This document shows positions 32,401-43,109 of a stretch of DNA of 64,000 nucleotides, piece by piece; the stretch's first letter is position 1; each line of letters begins with the position of its first letter. The stretch comes from Zea mays. Its lineage: Eukaryota; Streptophyta; Magnoliopsida; Poales; Poaceae. The notes under the pieces were generated by a model. The model made no database searches and was not told the DNA's origin. It saw only the letters and a list, made by a program, of their open reading frames with translations. The DNA lies in assembly GCF_902167145.1 (NCBI RefSeq), contig NC_050098.1, positions 84,236,207 to 84,300,206 of the forward strand. The letters are read 5' to 3'. A program made the translations under genes and the position numbers.

Positions 32401-33814
32401 CAAGCCCCGGTTTTATGCATAACCTGTTATTTATGCTATTTTACTTCACTTAATGATTGTAGGATTGATTGTGCACTTAGGTGTAGGAATTGTTTGAAAC
32501 CGTAGTTGCATGATCTCAGGAATCCTTTTGAGATGAATACTAGTATGACAGGTCGAGTAGTTGCTTTATTTAATTAGGATCTCGGTAGAAGACGAGTGAT
32601 TTTTCTAGCACTCGCGCGAGATCAGGAAATTGATTGTACCCACTTTCACACTGTCATGATACTAGTTGGTGGACAACAATCCATGGGGATTGGTTGTTCC
32701 CGAGATGGAAAATGGAATAAGGATTAACGTGCGGATACCTGTGTCAAGCGTTTGAACGTACTAAACACATACCGAGAAATATGGTAAATCGGTAAGCCTA
32801 GTACCTGAGTGAACCTGCCCGCAGACATATCCCCTCACGCAACCTGAGACGAGGTCTCCCATTCCGGTTATGGTGGGTACAAGTGCGGTCACTGCACGAC
32901 GGCCAGTCGGGGTCAGTGGGGCATTGTACGCCAAGGCGGTGAGCCCTGATCTGTTGCCAGGGAATCGATGGGGACGGTTGATGTGTGTGGGGACGGAGTG
33001 CCCCTGCATGTCGTGTGTTTAGGTTTACCTTGCAAGGATAAAAACTCGATTCGAATCGTCTGCTTCTCGCAGCTAATGAGACTGCTTGATCCATTGTACT
33101 GCATTGAGTAATAAGTGGAAGTCTGATGAGTTGAGATAAGATGTTGATTGCTAATAATGCCTGCTACCATGTATGAGTAGATAGTCCACTTTTAGCCTTA
33201 AGAGAGTCACACTTAACTTTGACTAAGTTAAAATCTTGATTTAGAAACTCAGCTAGTGGTTTTGGCAACCAAACCCCACAGCCAAACAATTGCATGTCTA
33301 GAGGTAGAGGAGTAGACTCCTCACACCGGGTAAGTCTAGCTGAGTATTAGTATACTCAGCCTTGCTTGTGGCATAATTTTTTACAGGTTCTCTGGAGGAG
33401 ATGGTTGCTGGGATAACTTGGCCGTCCACCTTGCCACCGGGTTGGACTGTTGAGTGGGACCCTGCCTCGGCTGAGGAGGAGCATGAGGAGTGATGGGACA
33501 GGCTTCCCCATCTCTCTGTTTAATTACCGTTAGTTTTATTCCGCTGCATTTCGAACAATGATGGTTACTTTTGCAAAAACTCCGATGATGATGATGGTGA
33601 TGTAATAATTTAACATTGTGACATGTATGGTTTTATGCTTTATTGTATTTGCTCTGTGACTCACCTTCGAGTGAGATTGTGGTACTTGATCCTGTCAGTG
33701 GCCGTGTCGGACTAGATCCGAGGGATTGACGGGTTATTCCCATTTAAGTGTGGTCTAGCCTCTAAAACGGGACTTGGGCACTTAAGTTGGAATAATTCAG
33801 GCAGTTCCGCCACA
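29438..33814 (+). repeat. C2 3' LTR
   Basis: 4377 bp, near-identical to 18794-23176. TATA box 30297-30302, leader exon 32280-32399 with GC donor at 32400, acceptor at 33386. Ends CCGCCACA, then target duplication ATACT. Confidence 0.94.
33401..33493 (+). CDS. Copy of the 30-codon LTR ORF in the C2 3' LTR
   Basis: Same 30-codon frame as 22763-22855, with Gln30 changed to Glu and Ser7 to Trp (the residue found in C1). In the 3' LTR it would lie downstream of any genomic RNA start, so it is only relevant if this LTR drives transcription outward. Confidence 0.4.
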   Translation: MVAGITWPSTLPPGWTVEWDPASAEEEHEE

Positions 33815-34691
33815 ATACTCTGAAGGCAATATGCTCCTGGATCAAATCCCTCGTCCCGATGAAAGAACAAACTACACCGAAGGCTCTCCGGCATTCTTCG
33901 GCTGTTTCGTCAATGTCCACCTTCGGTTTCAGAAGGTCGAAGCGCTGCCAGATGGGGCGCATGATGATATCTTTAATATCTTCTCGCGTCTTCAAGTCGT
34001 TCTTCACGTAGAACCATTCCTTCATCTAGTCCCCAGGCCATCTCTTCCGAAAAGTTGGCACGAGACAGCTTGACCCAGAGCGGGCACCGAAGCTATAACA
34101 GCCAAAATTGTTGTGATATTGCTCCTTACCCCATGGTTTCGTCTCATACAATAACTCATGCATACTGCAGAAACTTTTTGCATTTGGCTCCAAACCTTGG
34201 CTCTTCACGGCCCATACGAAGATTCCCATCCTTATGATTGCTTCGGGAGTAATTTGATGGAGGCAGATTTCAAATATCTTCAAAACTTCTACCACGAAAC
34301 TGCTCAAAGGAAACCGAAGTCCAGCCTTAAAGAAGCTTCGGAATATCACGACTTCATTCTCCTCGGGAGTCGGACAAGTTTTCTCTCCTTCGTCAGCCCT
34401 CACAATAGATAAATCCCGAAAATATCTACCCCTCATATTGACAAGATGGCTTTGTTTAATGCTTGATTTTCCAAAAACTGCAAGGCTTGGTCGCCAAGGT
34501 CGATCTTCGGAATCTTCACCACCACTTTCCACATCATAGCTGTCATTGTCACCAGTGTCTTCAGACAAACCCTCTAAAATCTCCCTAGTAATCTTCTCTT
34601 TATTTGTCTTTGCTATTGATTCAAGAAAGCCGAGATTCATCTCAGAAAGGCTCAGCTTCGTTTCGGCGACAACTTTCTTATCTTCAGACAT
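33815..34691 (-). pseudogene. T1 antisense gene, 5' part (exon 1a)
   Basis: ATG at 34691-34689 (MSEDKK). After an acidic N-terminus, the region from about residue 75 to 200 (RGRYFRDLSIV..FFKAGLRFPLSSFVVEVLK..LHQITPEAI) resembles the plant 'putative gypsy type transposon' domain (Pfam Transposase_28, from memory). One in-frame TAG at 34028-34026 replaces Trp in the GDWMKEW context. The frame runs on to FRV, where C2 is inserted with ATACT duplicated. The next residues (WPLVEKW) lie at 18788, past C2. Upstream is a TATA box on the same strand. The domain is common in Tat antisense ORFs and has no proven activity. Confidence 0.75.
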
Positions 34692-34839
34692 CTTCAAAAA
34701 TGCTGAGAAAGTGCTCTCGAAACCGAAGCTTAAAAAATTTTAAAAAAAGCCAAGCAAGTGTTGGTACGCAAGAGCTAAAAGTTGGGTGAGCAAGAGCAGA
34801 TGGCAAGAAAGCGTGCCAAATGAACCCGTGGTGAGCTTT

Positions 34840-34847
34840 TATTTATA
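34840..34847 (-). promoter_or_regulatory. TATA box of the T1 antisense gene
   Basis: TATAAATA on the minus strand (plus TATTTATA), about 150 nt upstream of the antisense ATG at 34691 and just inside the 3' LTR. It gives the antisense gene its own promoter, independent of the LTR. Confidence 0.55.
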
Positions 34848-35002
34848 CGCCTAGTGCGTTGAAAACTGGAGGGTCCCACTTGTCAATGATTGTTGCTATT
34901 TTAGCAAAGGGAAGGTGTTTTTTCGGACCTTCGGCTTAAGGCCTTCGTCCATGTCGCAATCTGAATTTATCACTCTAACAAATTAACATTGCGAGGGGCT
35001 AC

Positions 35003-35691
35003 TGTTGGGGGCCTTCGGCTTCCGAAGGTCCTGGAAAACATAATTTGACAATGTTTTCCAAGTGAAATATGTGAACAGGTATCTTCGGATTCGGATCATG
35101 AGCATACAGAGCATGGTCAGGACGAAGCCTGAGCGAGATGAAAGGTGATTATGACGAAGGACAAGGTAATCACGAAGCTGTGCGCAGGAAAGCTTCGGCA
35201 TGGCAGCAGAAAATGGGAACCGACTTAAAGATGAAAAGGCAAATTAGACCTCGAAGAATTATTATAGAGTCATTAGCAAATGTAAAGGGCATGAATGTAA
35301 TTTTACATGGGCTGCGTTCCTTGCCTATAAATAGATGAACAGTACTCCCGTACTGTTCACGCTGACTTGGCATTCGCTTTTTGCATCACGCTTGTACCCT
35401 TGCTTTCTTCAAACCAAAGGTACATTTATAATTTGTTATTGTTGATATGGTAATGCAAATAAAAATAAGTTGATAATAATGTTTAAGTGTTTAGTTTATT
35501 TTTCGTATCTTGCATATGAATTCGTCTTCATCATTTATTGTGCTTACGAAGGTTTTTCCTTCACAACCTTCGTCCGGAATTCATTATATTCGAAGGGAAA
35601 TAATGTCTCGAAGGACGAAGGACTTTAAAATTTAACACTTTTTATGTTGCCTTGTTCTTAACTCTTAGCATTTGAGAACAAGTCCCCAACA
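35003..35691 (+). repeat. T1 3' LTR
   Basis: 689 bp copy of 13331-14020. TATAAA at 35326-35331, hairpin at 35339-35356, ends CCCCAACA followed by ACAAC. Confidence 0.93.
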
Positions 35692-35696
35692 ACAAC

Positions 35697-36819
35697 CAAT
35701 GTCTACTTACCTTTGCTACTCTGATTCTTTTCTATACTTTTCTTAATCTATTCTTATCTATTTCCGCTATAGTCTGATTATTCTTACCTTTTCCGTCTAA
35801 AGACAAATGTGGATTTCACACTTTGAAATCTTGTACCTAAAGTGACCTTTAATAATAGGAGACCTACTCTTAGGAACAAAATCAAAACTATTTTCGTAAA
35901 TATTTGTATGCTTGAATGTTTGTTCTTGTGATACATGTCTGATTCAGATCTTTGATTGAGTTTGATGAGTTGTGGAGTAATGTCCACAATTACATCTGCA
36001 TATACATATAGGGAAAAATGCTTATAAAAATAACTAGACAAACTAGATTGTCCCTCTTTAAATTATCTAGCCTAACAATGTCGATCTCATCTTAAAAGAT
36101 TCTATCCTACACTCATAGATCCATCTTATCTCAAAAGATCCTAACTTATCCTAATTAAAATATATCTAGCTTAATAGATCCATCTTATATTAAAAGATTC
36201 TCTGTTATCTTAATAGATTAATCTTATCCTAAAGGATTCGTTTTATCCAAACCAATTGTCCCACCATGACCATGATCTAGTCTGGAGTGAGTTACTTAAT
36301 GTTGGTACAAAAGATAAGGCCATACTCCTAATTCACTTATGCCTAAACTAGTGGCTTAGATCAACTCGACCATGAATAACCGACCTAACCAACAAACTTA
36401 TGATGACCATCCATTCCAACCTAACATCAAACTAGACCTTGACCTACTTAATGTAGTCTATCCTACTCACAACTATCTTAGCCATATGTCTCTAGCTCGA
36501 ATGAAGACACCAAGACCGGAGAAGGGATAGATCAACCTAGTCAAGGATGGATAGAAGCCAAACAAGATATCCAAATAAGACAGGATCCACCATCCGTGAT
36601 AGAAGTTTTCCTTGCCCTAGCCTACTCTTGCCCACAGCTCTCACCCTAATATTTCGTACCCATGCTTGACTTATCAACTACTAAATATTATTAAGACCAA
36701 ATTTGTTTGATTTGGTTTTGGAACAAAATAGAAACTAAGAGCCAAAGTGCAAACCAATCTTTCTGCAACCCTTTCTTATTAATCTCGAGGACGAAATTAT
36801 TTTTAAGGGGGGTAGAATT
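35697..36819 (+). other. Remainder of the L1 interior; no gag or pol
   Basis: AT-rich, with no ORF showing retroelement motifs on either strand. The start resembles the L2 leader (CTACTTACC..CTACTCTGATTCTTT). Between about 36088 and 36245 a degenerate short repeat recurs (ATCCATCTTAT..TAAAAGATTC). The end carries CTCGAGGACGAAATT and the polypurine tract TTAAGGGGGGTAG (36803-36815) before the LTR. Confidence 0.75.
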
Positions 36820-39800
36820 TGTAAAACCCAAAATTTATTTTGGATTTGTTAAAAAGATTCTTCTAAGGTCTAAATAAATGGCGTTTCTAATAAAATATTA
36901 AATGAGAAGATCCTTATATGAGTCTAGTTAATAATGTACTTATAAATGCCCTCTAAAAGTTTCAAATTCAAAGTAAATTATAACAAAGATTATTCCCTAG
37001 AAATTATTTTCTACTAAATCGAATAGGTAATTATTATTGAGTTCAAAATATTATTTTCTTTAAAAAGGGAGACAATGTGCGTGTACTTTATATATGAAAG
37101 CATTTGCATAAATGAACAATATAACATGTAAATAAATAGATAAATAAAGTGGTATTTAGCATTCACGTTGTGATCTTGATTATGAATATAAATTGAATTT
37201 ATAAATTTAAAACCTATTTGAAACTGATTGGAAATTTAGACTAAAAATAAGAGAGAGAAAAGAGGAGACAAAAGAAAGAAAAATATGCCGGTTGGGCCAA
37301 TTTCACTGCCATACGGCTTTTACTCTTTTTTTATTCATTTGGCCGGAGCTTACTTCAGCATGACCTAAGCAGTGACATAAGCATGCAAGCCTCTCAGGCG
37401 GTGCTCGTTTCCATCCCAGCCAGCACTCACCGCACGCATGCATCTCTGGTCGAAGCTATCCTCTAGGTCCCGCTCGACATCTACAACATCACAACAAACC
37501 GTAGCTAACCACGTTGCCTGCGGGGAGTTTGTTACGATCCTTGGACCGGTGTATAAATCCGGAACCTTGAATCATATCATCATCCACCCGGTCCACCGAG
37601 CGATTATGGTGGAAGGCGCATGCGCTAATCTACGGCCCCCTAGCCAAACTCCTTATTTCGTGGCCTGAAGCATCTTGGTTTGGTGGGCCAACGCTGTCGG
37701 CTGCTTCCTCTCCTTGCCGAATCCATCCAGAAGTTGGGCGCATAAAACGGCGAAGGTTCATTGCGATTAGCTCGAATTGCGTATTCCGCTGCGGTATAAG
37801 ACAGCACGGGGCCCTTGCTCCATCCTACGGCCGACGAGTTCACATGCCGAGGAAGTCGAGCGAGAAGCGTCGAGTTAGGGGAGAGAAAGGAGTAGCTGCC
37901 GCCATGGATGAAGCTAATCAGGCTCCAGCCGTGGAGTCCTTCTACTGCGCTGAGAACCGGTAATGATAACTGGACCTTCCTTATGTCACGTGGCTAGCTT
38001 TCCGTAGCGACTCCTTGCACTCGATTCCGTTCACGGGATCGCCTAGACAATTGCCCGCCGTGAGCGCCACCATGGGTCAGCCCGCCACTGCGGGAGCTCA
38101 CGCTCTGTCGCTGCTGATTGACGGGAGGTGGAAGAAGGTATCCCTGGCCGTTGGATCGGCAGCAATGGTCCATATTAGAGGTGGAATGCCGGTTTGGGTT
38201 GATGGAGCCTAGGCCGTCTGATCCGAATCGAACGCGTGAGAATCGATTTAGAAGTTTTAAAATCCAGGGCGTTAATTATGGATCCGGCGGCCAAGATTTC
38301 ATGTTGGGTCGAATTAATCTGCACCATAGGTTGGTAATCCAATGGCTGTGGCGCCACGATACCCCTTCGGCATAGAAAGTTTGTAAAAGAGACCCTTTGC
38401 TTTCTTAAAACCAACCACCGTCCTCATGTGTGTAAAAGTAATTCAGATTAGGTCCTGTTATTTGCATGCTAGACCCTGGGGTTTATAATAATCGTGTTCG
38501 CAGTCCAGAACCATTAGAAATATTTAGAATTAGAATAGAAATTGGTTTTTTATAGAAATAATTTCAAAAACTTGTTTAATTCATATTAAGTCCATCTTAA
38601 CTCCAATTTGACCCGTTCCAGTTGCAATAAATTCATATTAATATTGTTTATCATCTGGTAACCCTAGTTTGTTATGAAACATAGGTAGGAATTATGCACT
38701 TAATTTCTTTTATATCCAACACTTAAATCTTCAGTTACCATAACTCTGTAGTCATAACTCTGATTTTAGCAATTCTCAAACTCACGATTTCGAAGCAACA
38801 CATAGATCATTATTATGCAGTTTGTGTTTATGTTTGGTGTGATGTTAATTTTGCCTATACACTGTTTGTTTGTATTACTACGACTAGCGTGAGGCCGCGA
38901 GTCATCTGAAGATCATCCTGGCACCTGGAATCTCAAGTCCCAGGCAAGTTGTGCCCTTTATCACTTCCTTTTTACGCAGTCATGTTCTTATTAATCATAA
39001 TGATCTGCATAGGTTAATTTTGATGGGACCTAATAGGTTACCCTAGATTTTGATTATCTTTATACCTGGTTTCACTACTGGTTTTACTACTAAATTTTTG
39101 GGTAGTGCATGTTATTGCTTTATGTGGTTTTACTACTCATGATTACACTTTTTGTTATCTGTTCATTATTTACTGTTCATGATAAGATCATTGTGTCAAT
39201 GGGAACATGGAGAACCACCCGGGAAAACAGTGCTACCACAAGGGTTTAATGGGACGCCCTTGGCTGATTAACTAGGAAAGCTAGTGGATGACTATCTTAC
39301 TCGAAAGGGGCAAGGGCAGTAGGGGAGTGGTCAGTGTAGGGAGGTCCTTGGTTGATTTTGCTGCGATGGCGGTCAGGCGAGGGATTCCTGCACTGGAGCT
39401 TCCTATAAACTGTAGCGGGTTTTCTGAAGCTAGTGGAACTTTGTAAAGGCCTTGTAGTGTTACCCTGCCTCGCCTCATCGGTAGAGGTGTATGGGATTGG
39501 CCGTCTCTTGGCAGATGGGTAACATGACTTATGGGTAAAGATGTGCAACCTCTGCAGAGTGTAAAACTGGTATACTAGTCGTGCTCACGGTCATGAGCAG
39601 CTCGAAGACTCACATGATTAATTTATGAAACTAAATTCAATTCGTCATGTGCATTGCATTGCAGGTGTTGTTGTTACTTTTGTTCTACTACTTAATTGGG
39701 TTGGTATTTACTTATACTTAGTAACTGCTAATAAAATTTTGACCAACTTTAAAAGCAATGCTCAGCTCTAACCATCCTCTTTGGTAAGCCTTACACTTCA

Positions 39801-40180
39801 CATGAGCTCGCACCTTTGGTGAGTTCATGCACATTATTCCCCACAACTTGTTGAGCTATGAACATATGTGAGCTCACTCTTGCTGTCTCACACCCCCCCA
39901 CAGGTCAAGAACAGGTACCACAGGATGAGGCGCGTGGAGGATACTGTGACGAGTTCGTGAGAGGTCTAGGACGTCGTCTCCCTATCAACTTTGAGTTCCT
40001 GGACCGTTGTCTTCTTATAATGTATTTATTTATTTATTTTGTATATAACTACTGTTATTTAGTAAAGATGTGACATTCGATCCTGTGCCATGATTCATCA
40101 TATGTGTGAGACTTGGTCCCATCACACCTGGTGATAATGTTCGCGCCCGGGTCTTGGACCCCTAAAACCCGGGTGAGACA
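36820..40180 (+). repeat. L1 3' LTR
   Basis: 3361 bp copy of 9878-13273. TATAAA at 37552-37557. The second leader donor is CAG/GCAAGT here (GC at 38944), against CAG/GTAAGT in the 5' copy. The acceptor CCCCCCACAG ends at 39903. From the acceptor the frame is open to about 40050 (GQEQVPQDEA..). Ends GGGTGAGACA, then CCTAG. Confidence 0.88.
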
Positions 40181-40185
40181 CCTAG

Positions 40186-43109
40186 GGGGTTTCTGTAGAG
40201 TCATAGACTCAGATGAATAGTGAACCGAGGACCTGTCTGTAATACTTTTAAAAACCTTTCGCCAGGGACCCCAGTGCAAAACTCTTTTTCCTTTATCCAT
40301 TTCTATTTATTCTTTTTAAATTCAGCAGAGAATTTAGGAAATCTTTATATCTTCAGAAATATTTAGCCAAATCTTGCCAAACCAATTTTACTAGATTCAA
40401 AATATTATGAACTGTCATATAAAAATAGTGAACCCTATGCTTTCTGTTTTAAATTTTAGAGTTTGGAATTAATTAAGGAAACTGACCAAACCTTATTAAT
40501 ATAAAGAAAATTAGTTATGCTTCTGTACTGAACTTAAGAAAATTTGTAGAAGTGTAAACCCCACTTAGGCACTGTTTAAAAATAGTAAGCACCCAGTATT
40601 AAAGATTTAGACAAGGTTACTTATTAAAAGCTATATTTGCCCAAAACTTAGGAAAATGAGAACGCACTGGAAAATAATGAACAGTGGATGCAAATATTTT
40701 TCCTAGTCCACTTAAGTAATAAAGAACCTAGGAAAAATAAAGGAAACCCTAGTCCAGAGCAAATTCAAGGTAAAATGTTTATTAGGCACTAATCAAACTA
40801 GAAAGACAATTATTAGGATTATGAAAACAATTTCAAAATTGTTAAGAAAAATTCAGTGGACTTGTAACCACTAGGACACCACTACAAAAATGATAAATAC
40901 CCCAGTCCATCATTTTAAGTAGAATAAACAAAAAGAACTTGATATTAAGCCATATTTCAATTAAATCATAAGAAAGCAAAAAAGTGTGCAATAGTGGTTA
41001 AATAAATTTTTACCAGATTATTAATGGAATAAACCACCATAGAAAAATGCAAAACCCAATTGAAAGCTACAAAGTAATACCCATTGCCCCTACTTCATGA
41101 AAAAGGCCATTTAGTTCAAGAAATTCCTACCACCTTTCTCTTAAGCAAAAAGTTACCAAATTTCAGAATGATTGCTCTTACACAAAGAAGAAGATAGGAA
41201 AAATTGGAAATATGTTGTTTGATATTTTTCAAGTATAGTGATAGTAGAAAGCACCCCTTTGGCTAGAAACTTTAGAAAATCGTAACAAAATAACTAATAA
41301 GTATTATTAGCTGAAAATTTTTACAAAATCATGTTATAGCATCTAAATGCCAGCAAAAATAAGTATTAGAGAATAACCCACTGTTAAAAGGAAGTTGTAG
41401 TTCAAAACACCTCCTCTGCCCTAATACTTAATAATTTTATACAGAGAGAACCCCTCACTTTTTAAGCCCCAAAATTTGAGATAGAGAACTATACACCAGT
41501 GAGAAGCCACTGTAATTTTTGCAGAATTTTAGAAAGTTATTAAGCTATCTTGTAGTTCAAACCCACCTCAAAAGTATAAAAGAAATAGAGAAGAGAGGAA
41601 TTAGAAAGATTAATGAGTATTACCCCAACATGGCAGTTGAGAATATTGTTAAAAATATCCCTAAGATATATAGAGGAAAATCAGTATAACACTAAATATG
41701 GGTTAACCATTCAGTAATCAACAGACCCTAAGTTGCTAAGTATACCGCAAAAATCTCCAATAGTAAGAATAAGCCCTACCTTATTAAATTGATCATCCCC
41801 CATCAAATCTTAATTGTAAATTACATACCATGCCATGCATCTATCTTACTTATTGCATTCATTAGATTGCAATCTCGCTGACGGAGAGTACGTGCTCATC
41901 CCTGAGCAAGGAGTTGTCCACGAGGAAGACCAGGAGCAAGCTCCCGAGACTGCCATCGAGGATCTCCCCGCAACCCCAGCAATTGAAGGCAAGCCCTGGT
42001 TTTATGTATAACCGTATATATATATATATATATGCTACTTTACTACACTTAATGTTTGTAGGCTTGTAATGTGCACTTAAGTGTAGGAGTTGCTTGAAAC
42101 CTCTAGTTGCATGAACTCAGGATTCCTTTTTGAGATGAATACTAGTATGCTAGGTCGAGTAGCTGCTTTGCTAAATCAGGATCTTGGTACAAGTTGAGCG
42201 ATTTTTCTGGCACTCACATGAGGCCTGGAATTGATTGTATTCATCTTGATAATGGGATCTATGATGGTCTATGGACTTGGATCCAGGGAGGATGCCTTGT
42301 CCATGAGACGGGAAAAGGAATTAAGGATTAATGTGTGGATACCTAAGTCAAGCGTTTGAACGTACTAAACACATGTCGGGAAATATGGTAACCGGTAAAC
42401 CTAGTACCTGAGTGAAGCCGGGCGCGGACTTTACCCCTCACGCGACCTGAGACTGGGTCTCCCATGCTAGCTATGGTGGGTACAAGTGCTATCACTGCAC
42501 GGCGGCAGCTAGGGTCAGTGGAGCATTGTATGCCAAGGCGGTGAGGCCTGGCCGCGAACGGGGAATCGATGGGGATGGTTGACGTGTGTGGGATGGAGTG
42601 CCCTGACATGTCGTGTGTTTAGGTTTACTTTGCAAGGTTTTAAAACTCGATTCGAATCGTCTGCTTCTCGCAGCTAATGAGACTGCTTGACCCCTTGTAC
42701 TACATTGAGTAAGAAGTGAAATGAGGCTTACATGAGATAACTTGTTGATTGTATTAAATGATTGTTACCATATATGCTTAGAAAGAGCAAACTTAGCTAA
42801 AACAATGATATTAGAACTTGAAAAGCTAAAAATGGATTTTAGACTTAGCTAGTGCTTTTGGCAAACCAAACCCCTCAGCCAAACAGTTGCATGGTCTAGA
42901 GGTAGAGGAGTAGTAGATTCCTCACACCGGGTAAGTCTAGCTGAGTATTAATATACTCAGCCTTGCTTGTGGCATAATTTTTGCAGGTACGCTTCAGGAT
43001 ATGGTTGACGGTGTGACTTGGCCTACCACCCTGCCACCGGGTTGGACGATCGAGTGGGATGCTGCTCCGGCAGGAGAGGAGCAGGAGGAGTAGTGGGCTA
43101 GGCCTTGCC
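40186..43109 (+). repeat. C1 5' LTR, segment 2
   Basis: Continues exactly from 9877 after L1. Contains the second leader exon (41866-41988; acceptor CATTCATTAG, donor AAG/GCAAG), the conserved intron block (42334-42720) and the start of the last exon (42987). (TA)n tract near 42006-42032. About 40190-41860 is AT-rich with no ORF of note. Ends in TTGCC (43105-43109), the target duplication of L2. Confidence 0.87.
43001..43093 (+). CDS. Conserved 30-codon ORF in the last leader exon of the C1 LTR
   Basis: ATG to TAG, 30 codons, at the position aligned with C2 22763-22855. Shares MV.G.T.P.TLPPGWT.EWD with the C2 copy: 18 of 30 residues by my count, most other changes conservative. Exon start after TTTTTGCAG at 42987. 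In frame with the preceding exon across the inferred intron 41989-42986. Acidic C-terminus. Role unknown; an upstream ORF in the leader is the plainest reading. Confidence 0.5.
   Translation: MVDGVTWPTTLPPGWTIEWDAAPAGEEQEE

Larger units (their letters stand above)
18794..33814 (+). mobile_element. Young Tekay/Del-like chromovirus C2, near complete
   Basis: LTRs of 4383 bp (18794-23176) and 4377 bp (29438-33814), TG...CA termini, flanked by ATACT (18789-18793 and 33815-33819). Order: primer site, extra ORF1, intron-like gap, gag, protease, RT, RNase H, integrase, chromodomain, polypurine tract. The LTRs differ at about 40 sites by eye (near 0.9%), so this is the most recent insertion of the nest. 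Pol is open for 1131 codons, while ORF1 and gag each carry TAG stops. Inserted inside the antisense gene of T1. Confidence 0.95.
13331..35691 (+). mobile_element. Tat-like LTR retrotransposon T1, pol-less, with antisense gene
   Basis: LTRs 13331-14020 and 35003-35691 begin TGTTGGGGGCC and end CCCCAACA, flanked by ACAAC (13326-13330 and 35692-35696). Interior without nested C2: primer site, broken gag, a gap with a 64-bp tandem repeat, then a multi-exon gene on the minus strand, and a polypurine stretch GCGAGGGGCTAC before the 3' LTR. No protease, RT, RNase H or integrase is present. An antisense ORF near the 3' LTR is a known feature of Tat-lineage elements. Placement in Tat rests on this and on gag, since pol is missing. 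Confidence 0.87.
9878..40180 (+). mobile_element. Non-autonomous large LTR element L1
   Basis: Two ~3.4 kb LTRs (9878-13273 and 36820-40180) flanked by CCTAG (9873-9877 and 40181-40185). Without the nested T1 the interior is only about 1.18 kb and has a primer site, a polypurine tract and no gag or pol. LTRs and leader resemble L2, which still has pol. L1 therefore probably moved with proteins supplied by an L2-like relative. Confidence 0.9.
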
